Source of the DNA: Dermatemys mawii
Lineage: Eukaryota > Chordata > Testudines > Dermatemydidae
Direction: 5' to 3'
Assembly (NCBI GenBank): GCA_007922305.1
Contig: ML677481.1
Span: 353,574 to 417,573, forward strand
Length of the DNA: 64,000 nucleotides
Shown here: in pieces, positions 21,356 to 31,760 of the stretch
Position numbering within the stretch: the first letter of the stretch is position 1
Layout: each line of letters opens with the position of its first letter
Translations under genes and position numbers: made by a program
The notes under the pieces: model-generated
What the model was told of the DNA's origin: nothing
Seen by the model: the letters and a program-made list of their open reading frames with translations, nothing else
Databases searched by the model: none

Positions 21356-22312
21356 ATGTCCAACCAAACCAACATTACTGAATTCCTTCTCCTGGGATTC
21401 TCTGATGTTCGGGAGCTTCAGATTTTGCACTTTGTGGTGTTTGTATTGATTTACCTGTCAGCCCTGATGGGAAATCTTCTCATCATCATGGTTGTAGCCC
21501 TAGACCACCACCTTCACACCCCCATGTACTTCTTCCTGATGAATTTGTCCATCCTAGACCTCGGTACCATCTCTGTCACCGTCCCCAAATCCATGGCTAT
21601 TTCCCTCATGAACACCAGGTCCATTTCCTATTCTGGATGTGTTGCCCAAGTCTTTTTCCTCCTCTTCTTTGTTGTATCTGACTTCGCCTTACTCACCATC
21701 ATGGCCTATGATCGATATGTCGCCATCTGCAAACCACTGCACTATGAGACTATAATGAACAGGAGAGCGTGTGTCCAAATGGCTGCCAGTGCCTGGATCA
21801 GTGTAATTGTCTATTCTTCATTGCACACCGGGAACATGTTTGCAATCTCCTTCTGTGGCGGCAACCAGGTGGATCAGTTCTTCTGTGAAATTCCCCAGCT
21901 ACTCAAGCTTGCCTGCTCTGACACGTACCTTGGTGAAATTGAGGTACTCATCTTGAGTGCATGCTTAGGCTTAAGCTGTTTTGTTTTTATAATTGTGTCG
22001 TACATTCAGATCTTCCAAACAGTGCTGAGAATCCCCTCCGAGCAGGGCCGGCATAAAGCCTTCTCCACCTGCCTCCCTCACCTCATTGTGGTCTCCTTGT
22101 TTGTTTCCACTGGCATCTTTGCATATCTGAAGCCCACCTCCAGCTCTCCATCAGGGCTGGATCTCATGGTGGCTGTTCTTTATTCTGTGTTGCCACCAGT
22201 GATGAATCCGATCATCTACAGCATGAGGAACAAGGAAATCAAAACTTCCCTGAGGGAACTGACTGGGTGGAGATTATTCACCAAGAATAAAATGTCTATA
22301 TTTCTCTTATGA
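21356..22312 (+). CDS. Olfactory receptor, OR14-like (OR 2)
   Basis: Intact 318-residue class II odorant receptor. The ATG at 21356 is preceded by a splice acceptor TTTCCCTCTACAG ending at 21328, so in-frame upstream codons from 21311 are intronic. N-glycosylation sites NQT (3-5) and NIT (6-8). TM1 GN (39-40), HTPMYFF (54-60), MAYDRYVAIC (116-125), SY (215-216), KAFSTC (234-239) and NPIIYSMRNKE (284-294) are all canonical; C95 and C177 provide the conserved disulfide. It differs from OR 1 at about 69 of 318 positions by hand count, with clusters in TM3 (101-108) and the second extracellular/TM5 border (191-200), regions that line the odorant pocket. Family by recognition: OR14. Confidence 0.96.
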   Translation: MSNQTNITEFLLLGFSDVRELQILHFVVFVLIYLSALMGNLLIIMVVALDHHLHTPMYFFLMNLSILDLGTISVTVPKSMAISLMNTRSISYSGCVAQVFFLLFFVVSDFALLTIMAYDRYVAICKPLHYETIMNRRACVQMAASAWISVIVYSSLHTGNMFAISFCGGNQVDQFFCEIPQLLKLACSDTYLGEIEVLILSACLGLSCFVFIIVSYIQIFQTVLRIPSEQGRHKAFSTCLPHLIVVSLFVSTGIFAYLKPTSSSPSGLDLMVAVLYSVLPPVMNPIIYSMRNKEIKTSLRELTGWRLFTKNKMSIFLL

Positions 22313-22861
22313 ACATGGTTTTATCTGTGTTTCTTCACAAATGCAATCAATTGATGATACTCTGTTATTGTCCCCAGAAGAATATGGTGTGTGATATTTT
22401 ATGCAAAATGCTGTATTTATAGTGGTAAATCCACACTTCCTCCACTAAGTCAACAGAGTTATTGTAGGTTTATACCAGTGTGAGTAAGATGCCCATGAAA
22501 ATATCTCCAGTCATAGGGAAGGTATAACAGACGATAGGGTGTTTTTGGCTCTTACCATTTTCCTCTGTGAGTTCATTCAAGAGTGTAGTGACTGTCTGGT
22601 TTCACCCACATAGTTGTTATTGGGGCATTTAGTGCACTGGATGAGATACACCACATGTTGTGATAGGCAAGTGTAGGACCCATGGATATTACAGGTGTTT
22701 TGGTGGAGGGTGCTGATCATGATAGCAGTGGAGATATGTCTGCAGGTTTTGTATCTGTTGTTCTGGTATCACTTTGAGTTGGTGTGTCCCTGTCTATGGG
22801 GACCTTGCTTCAGAGGATGAGTTTGGAAGGTTGTCTGAAGGCACATGGAGATATATCTATC

Positions 22862-23438
22862 TCATAGAACTGGAAAGACCTTGAAATGTCATTGAGTCCA
22901 GTCCTCTGCCTACACTAGCAGGACCAAGTACTGTCCCCTGACAGACTTTCTTTTGCCCCAGATCCCTAAATGGCCCTGTAACAGGGTGCTGGCAAGAAGG
23001 TGCTGAGCCAACCCCTGTTCTCTCTGATAGCAAAGGTTCTGCTAGCTCAGCTCCCATCTGGGGGAGTTAATTGGCTGGCAGGGCATGGCCCTGGGGAGAG
23101 TGCGGCTTAAGGCAAACCACCCAGGAGCCTTCCAGGCTAGAGCATGAAGCTGGCAGGAAGGAAGTCACAGGGGGAAAGAGGACAGGGAGGAACAAGGTGT
23201 TGTTGCTCCTGGCTAGCTAGCTGTCCCCCAAGGCAGCAGCAGCACTTGTGTACAAGTGTATATAGGTGATGGTGGGGGCTTGCACGAGGCAATAAGGGGA
23301 CACTGGTGCTTGCAACAGCAAGGTCTTAACTCATTTGTGCACCAAGCGATGAAGGGCCCATTTACAAGCCCCCTCAAGGATTGAACTCACCACCCTAGGT
23401 TTAACAGAGCCAATACTGAAACCATTGAGCTACCCCTC
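22862..23438 (-). mobile_element. Cry-type tRNA SINE, split by an LTR
   Basis: The CR1-like tail (CATAGAACTGGAAAGACCTT) is at the low end and the tRNA-like head at the high end (GGATTGAACTC ... CATTGAGCTACCCCT, i.e. AGGGGTAGCTCAATGG on the minus strand, an A-box). A 390-base LTR separates the middle from the head. It lies inside the coding part of Penelope element A. Confidence 0.88.
22977..23366 (+). mobile_element. Short solo LTR (TGTAAC...TTTACA) inside the SINE
   Basis: Starts TGTAACAGGGTGCTGGCAAG and ends GGGCCCATTTACA, giving TG...CA ends with inverted TGTAA/TTACA. Flanks are GGCCC (22972-22976) and AGCCC (23367-23371), a 5-base duplication with one change. The SINE consensus order ...AAATGGCCC|CTCAAGG... 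is restored when it is removed. GTGTATATAGG at 23257 is a TATA candidate. Orientation is assumed from that box. Confidence 0.75.
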
Positions 23439-23727
23439 CTGCCACCAGAAGAGGGAGTTCTGGAAAGATTTCTTTCAGGATGTGGTCCCCATTGAGTATG
23501 GATTGCAATTGTTTGATGATACCCTTTGTCGTCAACAGGCCAATTCACCTTGAATGGTCCCTTGAAATATGTGTTAACTACTTACGCTAAACAATCTGTT
23601 CCAATTTGTATTTAGCTGTAACACTCTGAGTACATTTCCTAGATTTGAAGAAGAGCTCTGTGTAAACTGAAAAGCTTGTCTCGCTCATCAACCAAAATTG
23701 AAGAATAAAAGATCCTACTTCACTCAC

Positions 23728-24837
23728 CTTGAAACTCTGGAAAAATTCCACCATGATTTCAACAGCCTCCACCCCACCATCCACCTCAGCCTGGACCAGT
23801 CTACACAAGAGGTCCACTTCCTAGACACCATGGTGCAAATTAATGACGGCCACATCACCACCACCCTATACCAAAAACCTACCGACAGCTACGCCTACCT
23901 TCATGCCACCAGCTTCCATCCCAGACGCACCACACGATCCATTGTCTACAGCCAAGCACTGAGGTACAATCGTATTTGCTCCAACCCCTCAGACAGAGAC
24001 CAACACCTACAAGATCTTCACCAAGCTTTCTCAAAACTACAATACCCGCACAAGGAAATAAGGACACAGATCAACAGAGCCAGACGTGTCCCCAGAAGCC
24101 TGCTGCTGCAAGACAAGCCCAAGAAAGAAAACAACAGAACACCACTGGCCATCACCTACAGTCCTCAGTTGAAACCTCTCCAACGCATCATCAGTGATCT
24201 ACAACCCATCCTGGACAACAATCCCTCTCTTTCACAGGACTTGGGAGGCAGGCCAGTCCTGGCCTACAGACAACCCGCCAACCTCAAGCATATTCTCACC
24301 AGCAACAGCACACCGCACCATAACTCGTCTAACTCAGGAACCAATCCATGCAACAAACCTCGATGCCAACTCTGCCCACATATCTACACCAGCAATACCA
24401 TCACAGGACCTAACCAGATCAGCCACACCATCACTGGTTCATTCACCTGCTTATCTACCAATGTAATATATGCCATTATGTGCCAGCAATGCCCCTCTGC
24501 TATGTACATCGGTCATACTGGACAGTCCCTACGAAAAAGGATAAATGGACACAAATCAGATATCAGGAATGGCAATATACAAAAACCTGTAGGAGAGCAC
24601 TTCAACCTCACCGGACACACCATAGAAGATTTAAAGGTCAGCATTTTGCAGCAAAAAAACTTTAAGATCAGACTGCAAAGAGAAACTGCAGAGTTGCAAT
24701 TCATTTGCAAATTTGACACAGTCAGTCTGGGACTTAATAGAGATTTTGAATGGCTAGCTAACTACAAGAACAGTTTCTCTTCTCTCGCTGCTCACACCTC
24801 CAGTTCAGCTGCTAGAGGAATACTTCATCCTCCCTGA
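23728..24837 (+). pseudogene. Penelope-like RT tail plus GIY-YIG endonuclease
   Basis: About 369 uninterrupted codons of a Penelope-type polyprotein. First comes the end of the reverse transcriptase (QEVHFLDTMV followed by TTTLYQKPTDSYAYLH near residues 38-70 of the open frame from 23698), a linker with a cysteine cluster CNKPRCQLC (218-226), then the GIY-YIG nuclease: NVIYAIMC (255-262), MYIGHTGQSLRKRINGHKSD (269-288) and PVGEHFN (297-303) with the candidate catalytic glutamate. The upstream methionine codon at 23698 belongs to the arm of element A, so the frame is a chimera and not a gene start. The RT catalytic core is missing. Confidence 0.92.
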
Positions 24838-25062
24838 TTAGAGATAACAGCTGGTTCAGCCTCATTGGACCCATTCTGTTATCTTTAACCTGGTTCTTGC
24901 CTACCTATTTATACCTGCCCCTGGATACTTCCACTACATGCGTCTGATGAAGTGGGTATTAGCCCATGAAACCTTATGCTCTAATACTTTAGTTAGTCTT
25001 TAAGGTGCCACAGGACTCTTTGTCACTTCTGCAATTCCAGACTAACACGGTTACCCCTCTGA
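23728..25062 (+). mobile_element. Penelope-like element B, 5'-truncated
   Basis: Inserted in the untranslated arm of element A: upstream CTTCACTCACCTTG and downstream GTCTTTAATATCC are the two sides of one arm. It contains an open coding segment to 24837 and then a 3' region with GATGAAGTGGGTATTAGCCC and GACTAACACGGTTACCCCTC. The second copy at 62002-62572 is nearly identical over the last 400 bases. Confidence 0.9.
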
Positions 25063-26330
25063 TTCTTTTGTCTTTAATATCCTGGGACCAACATGGCTAT
25101 AACACCACTGCGTAAATCAATAATGTATCATTCTTGCTGTTGTTGGAAGGCTTATTTAAGAGGAAGGCGTTGCAATGTTTCCTAAAGACAATTTTGATCC
25201 CTTTGAAGTAACTGGAATTTAGCCACTCACTTCAAAGGAATCATGGTTTCATCAATGGCCAGTACACACGAGATTCCAAGTGGGGCTAAAGGCAGTCTGG
25301 AGAAAATGAATGCAACAGAGATGTAGGGGTGAGATTCCCATCTCAGCTAAACCAGAGCTAATGCACAGTAGCTCCATTGACATCACCAGTTTAATACTGA
25401 TGAGGTCTTGGACCAAAGACATGGGACTAAGTTCAGCAGTAACATAAACACTGGTGCAAGTTATATGTTAGGGGTTATTTTGTTATTATATTGGTGTGAA
25501 TGGAAAAATGCCATCACATGCACTGATCTGGCATTCCATATGCCATCCAGTGTAAATCTAGTCACCTCCAAACTGAGAAAGGATCTCAGACGTTGGCCTG
25601 CTATTAGCATTAGAATATTACCTTTGTGCATGATTGTGTATACTACATATATGAGAGACAAAGGCAGAGTCTGAGATTAGATAGGCAGAGAGAGGGGACC
25701 ATTCTTTTTCCTAACGTGCAACTTAATTGTATCATAATGATAGATTTCTGTTTGATTGTGAATTATGAGATAGATAGACAGATAAAAAATGAATAATTTA
25801 TGCAAAATATTGTGACTCATTTCCTATTCAAGACTATGCCCAGATCATGAATTTCTTAAAAACATTAATTATTAAACATTATTTACCAAAGAATTTCTCT
25901 GACAATATCTTACTCCACAGCTCATCTACAAACAGTTCATCCTAAGTACTTGGTGTTTGACCTTTGAGCTGTGTCGACTGGATACATTTTTAACGTGCTC
26001 TGTTTCCCTTCCCTGAGTGGATCAGTTGAACTGTCACACTCAGGTTCCTTAAAAATCAAGGGGCCAGTCCTCAGCGGGTGTAAATTGTTATATGCCCATT
26101 GAAGGCAACGAAGCTCTGAGAATTTACACCACCTAACCCTCATGAATGCTCATGGTTGTGAATTCAAAACTCCCCTCCATTGAATATTCTGCACTAAGGC
26201 CCGGATCCAGCAAACCACTTCAGAAGATGCTCAACTTTAAACACAGGTGTAGTCCCATTGAAAACTGGACGTTAATCTCATGCTTAAATGTTTTGTTGGA
26301 TGAGGAATAGGGCCAACTGGTGTCAGACTT

Positions 26331-26588
26331 GCCACTGCCTCAATTTCTCCCCTTCCCCAATTAAACAAACTGCTACCATTGATGCATTTAAATTTCTCTC
26401 TGCTTCTGGTGTCTGGTTATTGACATAAAAAAAAGTTTATCTCAAAGCCAATCTCTCAAGGCTGTCTTCTCCAGGTTCACTAGGCCATTAGACCCCTCCT
26501 GGACGCGTAATTCCCTGTGTGGGTTCTGTTTCTGCCCTGCAGTGCAGGTCACTCCAGTCTTCCCTTCTGGCTGCTACGGAGAGCTTCT
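26331..26588. other. Intergenic, no gene recognised
   Basis: Between block 2 and the next CR1. Nothing recognised. Confidence 0.45.
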
Positions 26589-27512
26589 ATGATCTGGAAA
26601 ATGGGATGGACTGCACCCTCAGCAAGTTTTCAGATGACACTAAACTGGGAGGAGTGGTAGATAAACTGGAGGGTAGGGATAGGATACAGGGGGACCTAGA
26701 CAAATTCGAGGATTGGGCCAAAAGAAATTTGATGAACTTCAACAAGGACAAGTGCAGAGTCCTGCACTTAGGATGGAAGAATCCCATGCACTGCTACAGA
26801 CTAAGGACCGAATGGCTAGGCAGCAGTTCTGCAGAAAAGGACCTAGGGGTTACAGTGGATGAGAAGCTGGACATAAGTCAACAGTGTGCTCTTGTTGCCA
26901 AGAAGGCTAATGGCATTTTGGACTGTTTAAATAGGGGCATTTCCATCAGATCGAGGGACATGATCGTTCCCCTCTATTCAACATTGGTGAGGCCTCATCT
27001 GGAGTACTGTGTCCAGTTTTGGAGTCCACACTAGAAGAAAAATGTGGAAAGATTGGAAAGAGCCCAGCGGAGGGCAACAAAAATAATTAAGGTGCTGGAG
27101 AATATGACTTATGAGGAGAGGTTGAGGGAACTGGGATTGTTTAGTCTGCAGAAGAGGAGAATGAAGGGGGACTTGATAGCTGCTTTCAACTACCTTCAAA
27201 GTGTTCCAAAGGGAATGGATCTAGACTGTTCTCAGTGGTACCAGATGACAGAACAAGGAGTAATGGTTTCAAATTGCAGTGGGGAAGGTTTAGGTTGGAT
27301 ATTAGGAAAAATGTTCACTGGGAGGGTGGTGAGGCACTAGAATGGGTTGCCTAGGGAGGTGGTAGCATCTCCTTCTCTAGAGGTTTTTAAGGTCAGGTTT
27401 GACAAAGCCCTGGCTGGGATGATTTAGCTGGGGATTGATCTGCTTTGAGCAGGGGGTTGGACTAGAACCTCCTGAGGTCCCTTCCAACCCTGATATTCCA
27501 TGATTCTATGAT
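26589..27512 (+). mobile_element. CR1 LINE, 5'-truncated
   Basis: Starts in the RT domain (ATCTGGAAAATGGGATGGAC) and runs to the 3' end CCTGATATTCCATGATTCTATGA. Confidence 0.95.
26607..27430 (+). pseudogene. CR1 ORF2 C-terminal fragment
   Basis: Encodes motif C as FSDDT, then [32 protein letters not shown], a stop at 27032, and LERAQRRATKIIK and [12 protein letters not shown] in a second frame. The tail VVEHW/GLPREV region is frameshifted near 27316. Non-functional. Confidence 0.92.
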
Positions 27513-27751
27513 AGGAATATCAGGGAGTGGGGAGGCTTCTCGGTGACAGACACAGAAGGAAAAATTCAGTGTACACGACAGGAGCTGCCCAGTTATAAAA
27601 TGAAGCAGCCACACACACAAGAGGCTGCGGCTCCTTGACTGGCTCACCAGCCTGGATCCGTGACCACTGGCGTACACACCAGATTTACCATGCTTTGACT
27701 TCTCAGCTTCCCATGCTGTCTCTGGTAACTCTCCGCCTGTGTAAGTGTGTG
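27513..27751. other. Intergenic, no gene recognised
   Basis: Short unique-looking stretch with CACACACAC near 27610. Confidence 0.45.
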
Positions 27752-28089
27752 CAGGGCCAGTGCAACCCATTAGGCAAACTAAGTGGTTGCTTAGGGCACC
27801 AAGATTGGGGGGGCGCCAAAAAGCGGTGCCCCCCAATTTTTTTTAAAGCGTTCCTAGGCTGGGCTGTTCGTGGCGCACTGACACCTGCAGCTCTCAGACT
27901 CCCTCTCCCAGCGCAGGCAAACCCGCTCCAGGCTGAAACTTACATTGCCAGTGGGGTAGGGAGCAGCCACCGGGAGGGCGGGGGGGGGGGGGGGGGGGGG
28001 GGCGCCCAGCTGCCACAGGGCTCCCATGGTGGCGGGGGCGCAAGGTGGAAGTTTCACCTAGGCCATGAATTATCCTTGCACCGGCCCTG
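27752..28089. mobile_element. hAT-like non-autonomous transposon
   Basis: A 338-base element with inverted ends CAGGGCCAGTGCAA and TTGCACCGGCCCTG (one mismatch). CAGGG-type ends fit the hAT superfamily; an 8-base duplication is not clear (AGTGTGTG versus GATGTGAC). The interior contains a 23-base G homopolymer. Confidence 0.8.
27980..28002. repeat. Poly(G) run
   Basis: Twenty-three consecutive G within the hAT-like element. Such runs are error-prone in sequencing and could fold into a G-quadruplex. Confidence 0.95.
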
Positions 28090-28904
28090 GATGTGACCAC
28101 ATCTGTTTTCTGAGAGCTTCCAGGACTCAGTTCCTGGAGCCCTGACCAGCTCACATCCAGGCTTCCCTGCCCTATGCATTTCTGCACTGTCAGCAAACTG
28201 GAGGAAGAACAAAGAAAGAAGCAGCAAGGCCAAGTGGGCTGAACTCAGTGTCTGGAGGCACGAATCCCTAAGTGCTAACCCCATTCATGTGGAGAAGACA
28301 TTTTTTCCTATGCACTGAGATCTTGCAAGCTCCTTCAGTACAAAGGGATCACTGAACACCACAATGTTCTTATGGAAAAAACTGCTTCTGTGAGCGAGAA
28401 TGTTACAGTGGAAAATCGTTCCAGTGGAAAATTCCCAACTAGCTCTACCCAGAAGACATGGAGAGCCTATGGACTGCAGCGGAAACAAGACTGGGACATT
28501 GCTGGGATATAGTATCTAGGCTTACTCAGGCTGAGAGAAGAAACATTCCCTTTAGCAGGAATGTGTTCACATGACAGAAAAGCAGAAATAGACCCAAACC
28601 AAGACTCCAAATCATGTTGGTATCCCAGATTCCTCAACATTCAAGAGAGGAGCTTTGGGATCTGAGATCCTGGATTTGCTCTGTCACTACAAAACCCGCC
28701 ACTAGTTGGATGGGCAGATAATGTCCCCATTGCTGACTGGCACAATTGCTGTGGAGATGCAGAGCATGAATGGGTCCTGGAGACTGAACTCCCCTTTGCA
28801 CTGTCCAGATGGGCTTCACAGGTTAGAGCTGGCTTACTGATCCTTCAGAAGACTTCCCAGTTGGAGACCATTAGTGACAGCTCAGATAGGGGGAAATCAT
28901 GAAA
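28090..28904. other. Intergenic, no gene recognised
   Basis: No recognised repeat or gene. Short frames only. Confidence 0.5.
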
Positions 28905-28985
28905 TAGGCACATTTGAGGATCTCACTAGACACCTATATGAATATTTAGGTGCCTAAATACCTTTAACACTTGGCCTTTAGGCAC
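28905..28985. mobile_element. Hairpin MITE fragment (AAATACCTTTRRMA family)
   Basis: GAGGATCTCACTAGACACCT then TTTAGGTGCCTAAATACCTT and ACTTGGCCTTTA. This is the right half of the 188-base family, with the left half missing. Confidence 0.65.
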
Positions 28986-29665
28986 TTTTCAACATTTCAC
29001 TCCTCATCTCCTCTGTTGCCCAGTGGAGGTTTATATCAGAATGTGTCATCGTTCCCCAGCACAATTTATCAGGCACAATCTCTTCCTGTTCTGTGTCCTC
29101 ATGAGTAGTGGCTAAGCCTCCTCTGGTGTAGCTGCCGACAACCTTCCACCAGAATCCTGGGCTGTGGCGGCCTCGCCTCTCCTTGTTCCTGCTCCTCTCC
29201 TTCCCCAAGCTCCACCCCACCGCTGTCTGGCTGCAGTGATGCTCCCCTCCACTCCACTCCCCCTCGCTGGAGGACCCCACTCGCCTCATGCATCCCTCTG
29301 CCCCCACAAGACATCCCCCTACCTGCTGCATTCCTCCCCACCTTCCTTCCCCGTGAGACACCCCCCCCACCTACCGTGTCCCTCCTCACCCCCTCCCTTG
29401 TGAGAACCCTGCTACTTGCAACAGGTGTGGGGAGCACTTGGCTCGGGACGGGGGTGGAGAGCATAAGCAGCAGAGGCCTCAGGAGAAGGGTGTGCTTAGA
29501 GGAGATGAGGGATGTGGTGGGTGGGAGGGGCTTCTCATGGAGGGGAGGGGCTACCAGAAATAAGTACAGGGGACAAAAAAGGGATGGAGGTGCAGGTCCT
29601 AGCGTCAACAAGGAGAAACCTGGGCACTTGGAGGAGTCCAAGCAACTGAGAAGCACAAGAGGCAG
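28986..29665. other. Intergenic C/T- then G/A-rich stretch
   Basis: 29160-29400 is C/T-rich (CTCCCC/CCTTCCCC) and 29440-29600 G/A-rich, giving long overlapping frames (up to 185 codons, minus) without any motif. Not a gene by my reading. Confidence 0.55.
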
Positions 29666-29667
29666 AA

Positions 29668-29776
29668 ATCTGCAATTTTCAAAGGTACCTAAAGGAGTCA
29701 GGATTGCACAACTCTCACTGAAACACTGTGGGACTTGGGCACCTAAATCCCTTAGGCTGCTTTGAAAATCCCAGCC
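29668..29776. mobile_element. Hairpin MITE (GCTGGGATTTTCAAAG family)
   Basis: Left arm TGCAATTTTCAAAGGTACCTAAAGGAG and right arm CCTTAGGCTGCTTTGAAAATCCCAGCC pair when one is reversed. Length about 109 bases. Confidence 0.75.
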
Positions 29777-30069
29777 TGAAGTCTATTTTTGACAGAACAC
29801 TTAAAAGCAGAGGTTGTGGCTAGATAACCTTCCTCCACACTCCACTCCTTGTCAATATACTTCAGCCCTCCTCTGCAGGATCCCCTTTTGTGGGTGAACC
29901 CATACTCCAAGGTCCAGGCTCCTGTCTGATTATCAGCAAGAGAAGAAACTAATGAACTTTTGTTGCACAATCCCTAGTCTCTTCTGGCTTCATGAACGAG
30001 GGGACCACCCCGAGGGCAGGTAATGGAGCACCAGACCTTCTTGTCAATGTCTCTGTGTGCTGCCATCAC
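29777..30069. other. Intergenic, no gene recognised
   Basis: Nothing recognised. Confidence 0.45.
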
Positions 30070-30608
30070 AAGTAAAACTGGTTGAAATTTTTTTGTCAAA
30101 TCTGTTTTTCAATGGAAAATTCTGTTTTCAAACACATGGATCTTTTTGTCAAAAATGTCTGCCATCTCTGGAAAACCAACACCCCAAAGCCCAACATTGT
30201 TTGTCTGAAAACTTTCAGGTGAAAAGTGAACCTTTCTACTTGAAAATGCCACTTCAGTGTCTCATGGGAGCTGTAGTTTGGTTGCCTTGTGGTCACATTC
30301 TCCTTTATGGGCTGGACTCCCTAGCCAGACTACATCCCCCGTGATATATTGCAGCCATGGGACTCCCATGATGCACTACAATGGCTTAGGAAGAAGGAAT
30401 CCCATGGTGCAGATGTTATCCAGCCAGAGAACCTGTCCATGGAGGAGAATGGGGGTTTGAAGTACATGAACTGCAACTCCCACGAGACATGGCAGTGGTA
30501 TTTTCAAGTACAAATGTACATTTTCAGCTGAAAGTTGGGGGGAAGCGTTGTTTCTCATGAAGTTAAAATTTTCTACAGTAAAAAACATATTTTCTGCCCA
30601 ACTCTAGT
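30070..30608. mobile_element. Long-hairpin MITE, GGTTGAAATTTTT family
   Basis: The left third (AACTGGTTGAAATTTTTTTG, GGAAAATTCTGTTTTC) and right third (TTTTCAGCTGAAAGTTGGGG, AAAATTTTCTACAGTAAAAA, CTGCCCAACTCTAG) are rich in complementary words. The middle (30250-30500) has repeated inverted blocks CCATGGGACTCCCATGATGC and CTGCAACTCCCACGAGACAT / GTCTCATGGGAGCTGTAGTT. Folded, it makes a long imperfect hairpin. Confidence 0.65.
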
Positions 30609-31142
30609 CAAAAGGGTCTCATTGCTCAGTGGACAGAATGAGGAAATGGGTGGAAGTGCAGCTACCTCCCCTATGGCGGGTGCGGAGGTGATGGAGCTGG
30701 GGTGTAAATAAGGCCAGCTGCAGTCCTCAGCCATATCCTCCTCATGGGCTCCACTTCCCTCCTCAGTTCTTTTCCCTGAGGTGTGGAAAGGTCAGCAGCC
30801 CACTCCCTGTAAAGTCAAAGTGAAAATGTTTTTAGAGTAAAAGTTGGAGTTTACAGCTGATTGGAAAACAGAAACTTCTCTGACAAATTCTGGTAGTTTG
30901 ATATTTGTTTTAATCTTAGATGGGGTGAAAAGTATCAAACATTTTCATAGAAAAAAAGTTCTCAAAAACTTGATTGCGAAATGTCAAAAACAAAAATGCT
31001 GTTTTTTTAACAAGAATGAAACGCTTTAACATTCCAATTAAAATTCTTTCACTTAGAAATGTCATCTGCAAATGAAGAAAGTCATTAAGAATTAGACCAA
31101 CTTCTTTAGGTGGAAAAGACAAGATTTCAAGCTACACAATTC
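30609..31142. other. AT-rich intergenic, hairpin-MITE debris
   Basis: 30830-31100 contains words such as TGGAAAACAGAAACTTCTCTGAC and AAAAGTTCTCAAAAACTTGA, which resemble the AT-rich hairpin family but have no clear ends. Confidence 0.4.
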
Positions 31143-31156
31143 TTCAGGTTGCTTGG

Positions 31157-31252
31157 AAACTTCTCTCTTCCACCAATAGAATATGGTACAATAAAAGACA
31201 TTACTTCATCCACTTTGTCTCTTTCATATCCTGGGACCAACATGGCTACAGA
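31157..31252 (+). mobile_element. Penelope A untranslated-arm fragment
   Basis: TCTCTTCCACCAATAGAATA ... ACAATAAAAGACATTACTTC ... ATATCCTGGGACCAACATGG matches the arm of Penelope element A at 23690-23727 and 25063-25107. Here the arm is uninterrupted, which supports the reading of the nest at 22.6-25.1 kb. Confidence 0.75.
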
Positions 31253-31760
31253 ATAGCAATGAAAATAATCATTGTGATTTGACCTAAAATGACATTTTAA
31301 GTCAAAATGCTCATTAAAATATTTCAATTTTTTAAAAATTTGGAATTAGCATTTTGAAATGAAAAAGATCATTGTTCTTGTTTGTAAATTACGTTTTGAA
31401 ATAAAAAAAGTTATTTTTAAGTGGATATTCCAAAATAGGAAATGGAAAAATTGTAATTAACTCTTCCTGGGATTTTCAAACAGGTCAAAACATAATTAGA
31501 CTCCCACATTCTATCAAAAACTCATCAGAATTTGAACTCCTAAGAGTAAAATTTTCATAGGTGCCTGAGTCTTGCTTGAAAATGGGACTTTGGCTCCTGA
31601 GATACTTAGATGCTTTAAATTTTTTCCCCCATAGTTCTTTCAAATTTTAAAAGTTTTCAGCCAAAATCAGAAAATGCAAAATTTCAGGTTCTAATCCTAA
31701 CATAAACATAGGCTAGTCCTTATACAAAGTCAGCCTTACCCATTACATACCAGGAGGACA
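31253..31760. other. AT-rich 3' flank of OR 3
   Basis: Contains fold-back AT-rich words (TTTGACCTAAAATGACATTTTAAGTC) and a GGGATTTTCAAACAGG hairpin remnant at 31480-31575. No gene; no AATAAA within 120 bases beyond the OR 3 stop. Confidence 0.5.

Larger units (their letters stand above)
22577..25107 (-). mobile_element. Penelope-like element A, split by later insertions
   Basis: Minus-strand coding sequence at 23448-23540 and 22577-22860 reads as the C-terminal part of a Penelope-type protein, with a GIY-YIG-like word (VVYLIQCTKCP...YVGETRQSL) full of lesions. The high-coordinate side (23541-23727 and 25063-25107) is an untranslated arm in inverted orientation (GAAGAAGAGCTCTGTGTAAA ... AATATCCTGGGACCAACATG), as expected for the inverted 5' arm of these elements. 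Interrupted by a SINE (22862-23438) and by a second Penelope element (23728-25062). Confidence 0.82.
19985..26330 (+). other. Segmental duplication, block 2 (OR 2)
   Basis: Counterpart of 5690-12200. It keeps the unoccupied sites of the two block-1 LTRs and of the CR1/minisatellite. In turn it carries a private Penelope/SINE/LTR nest at 22577-25107. Stretches not listed separately (20030-21300, 25108-26330) show no gene. Confidence 0.88.

Noticed and set aside
23698..24837. Host or bacterial GIY-YIG nuclease gene
   Set aside because: The frame carries Penelope-type RT sequence before the nuclease, Penelope 3' sequence after it, and a near-identical second copy of the tail at 62.2 kb.
27635..28096. 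Open frame of 153 codons
   Set aside because: Most of it is the hAT-like element including the poly(G) run (polyglycine); not a gene.
29099..29656. Minus-strand open frame of 185 codons
   Set aside because: It lies in C/T- and G/A-rich DNA where stops are rare, overlaps other frames on both strands, has no domain and starts without a splice or promoter context.
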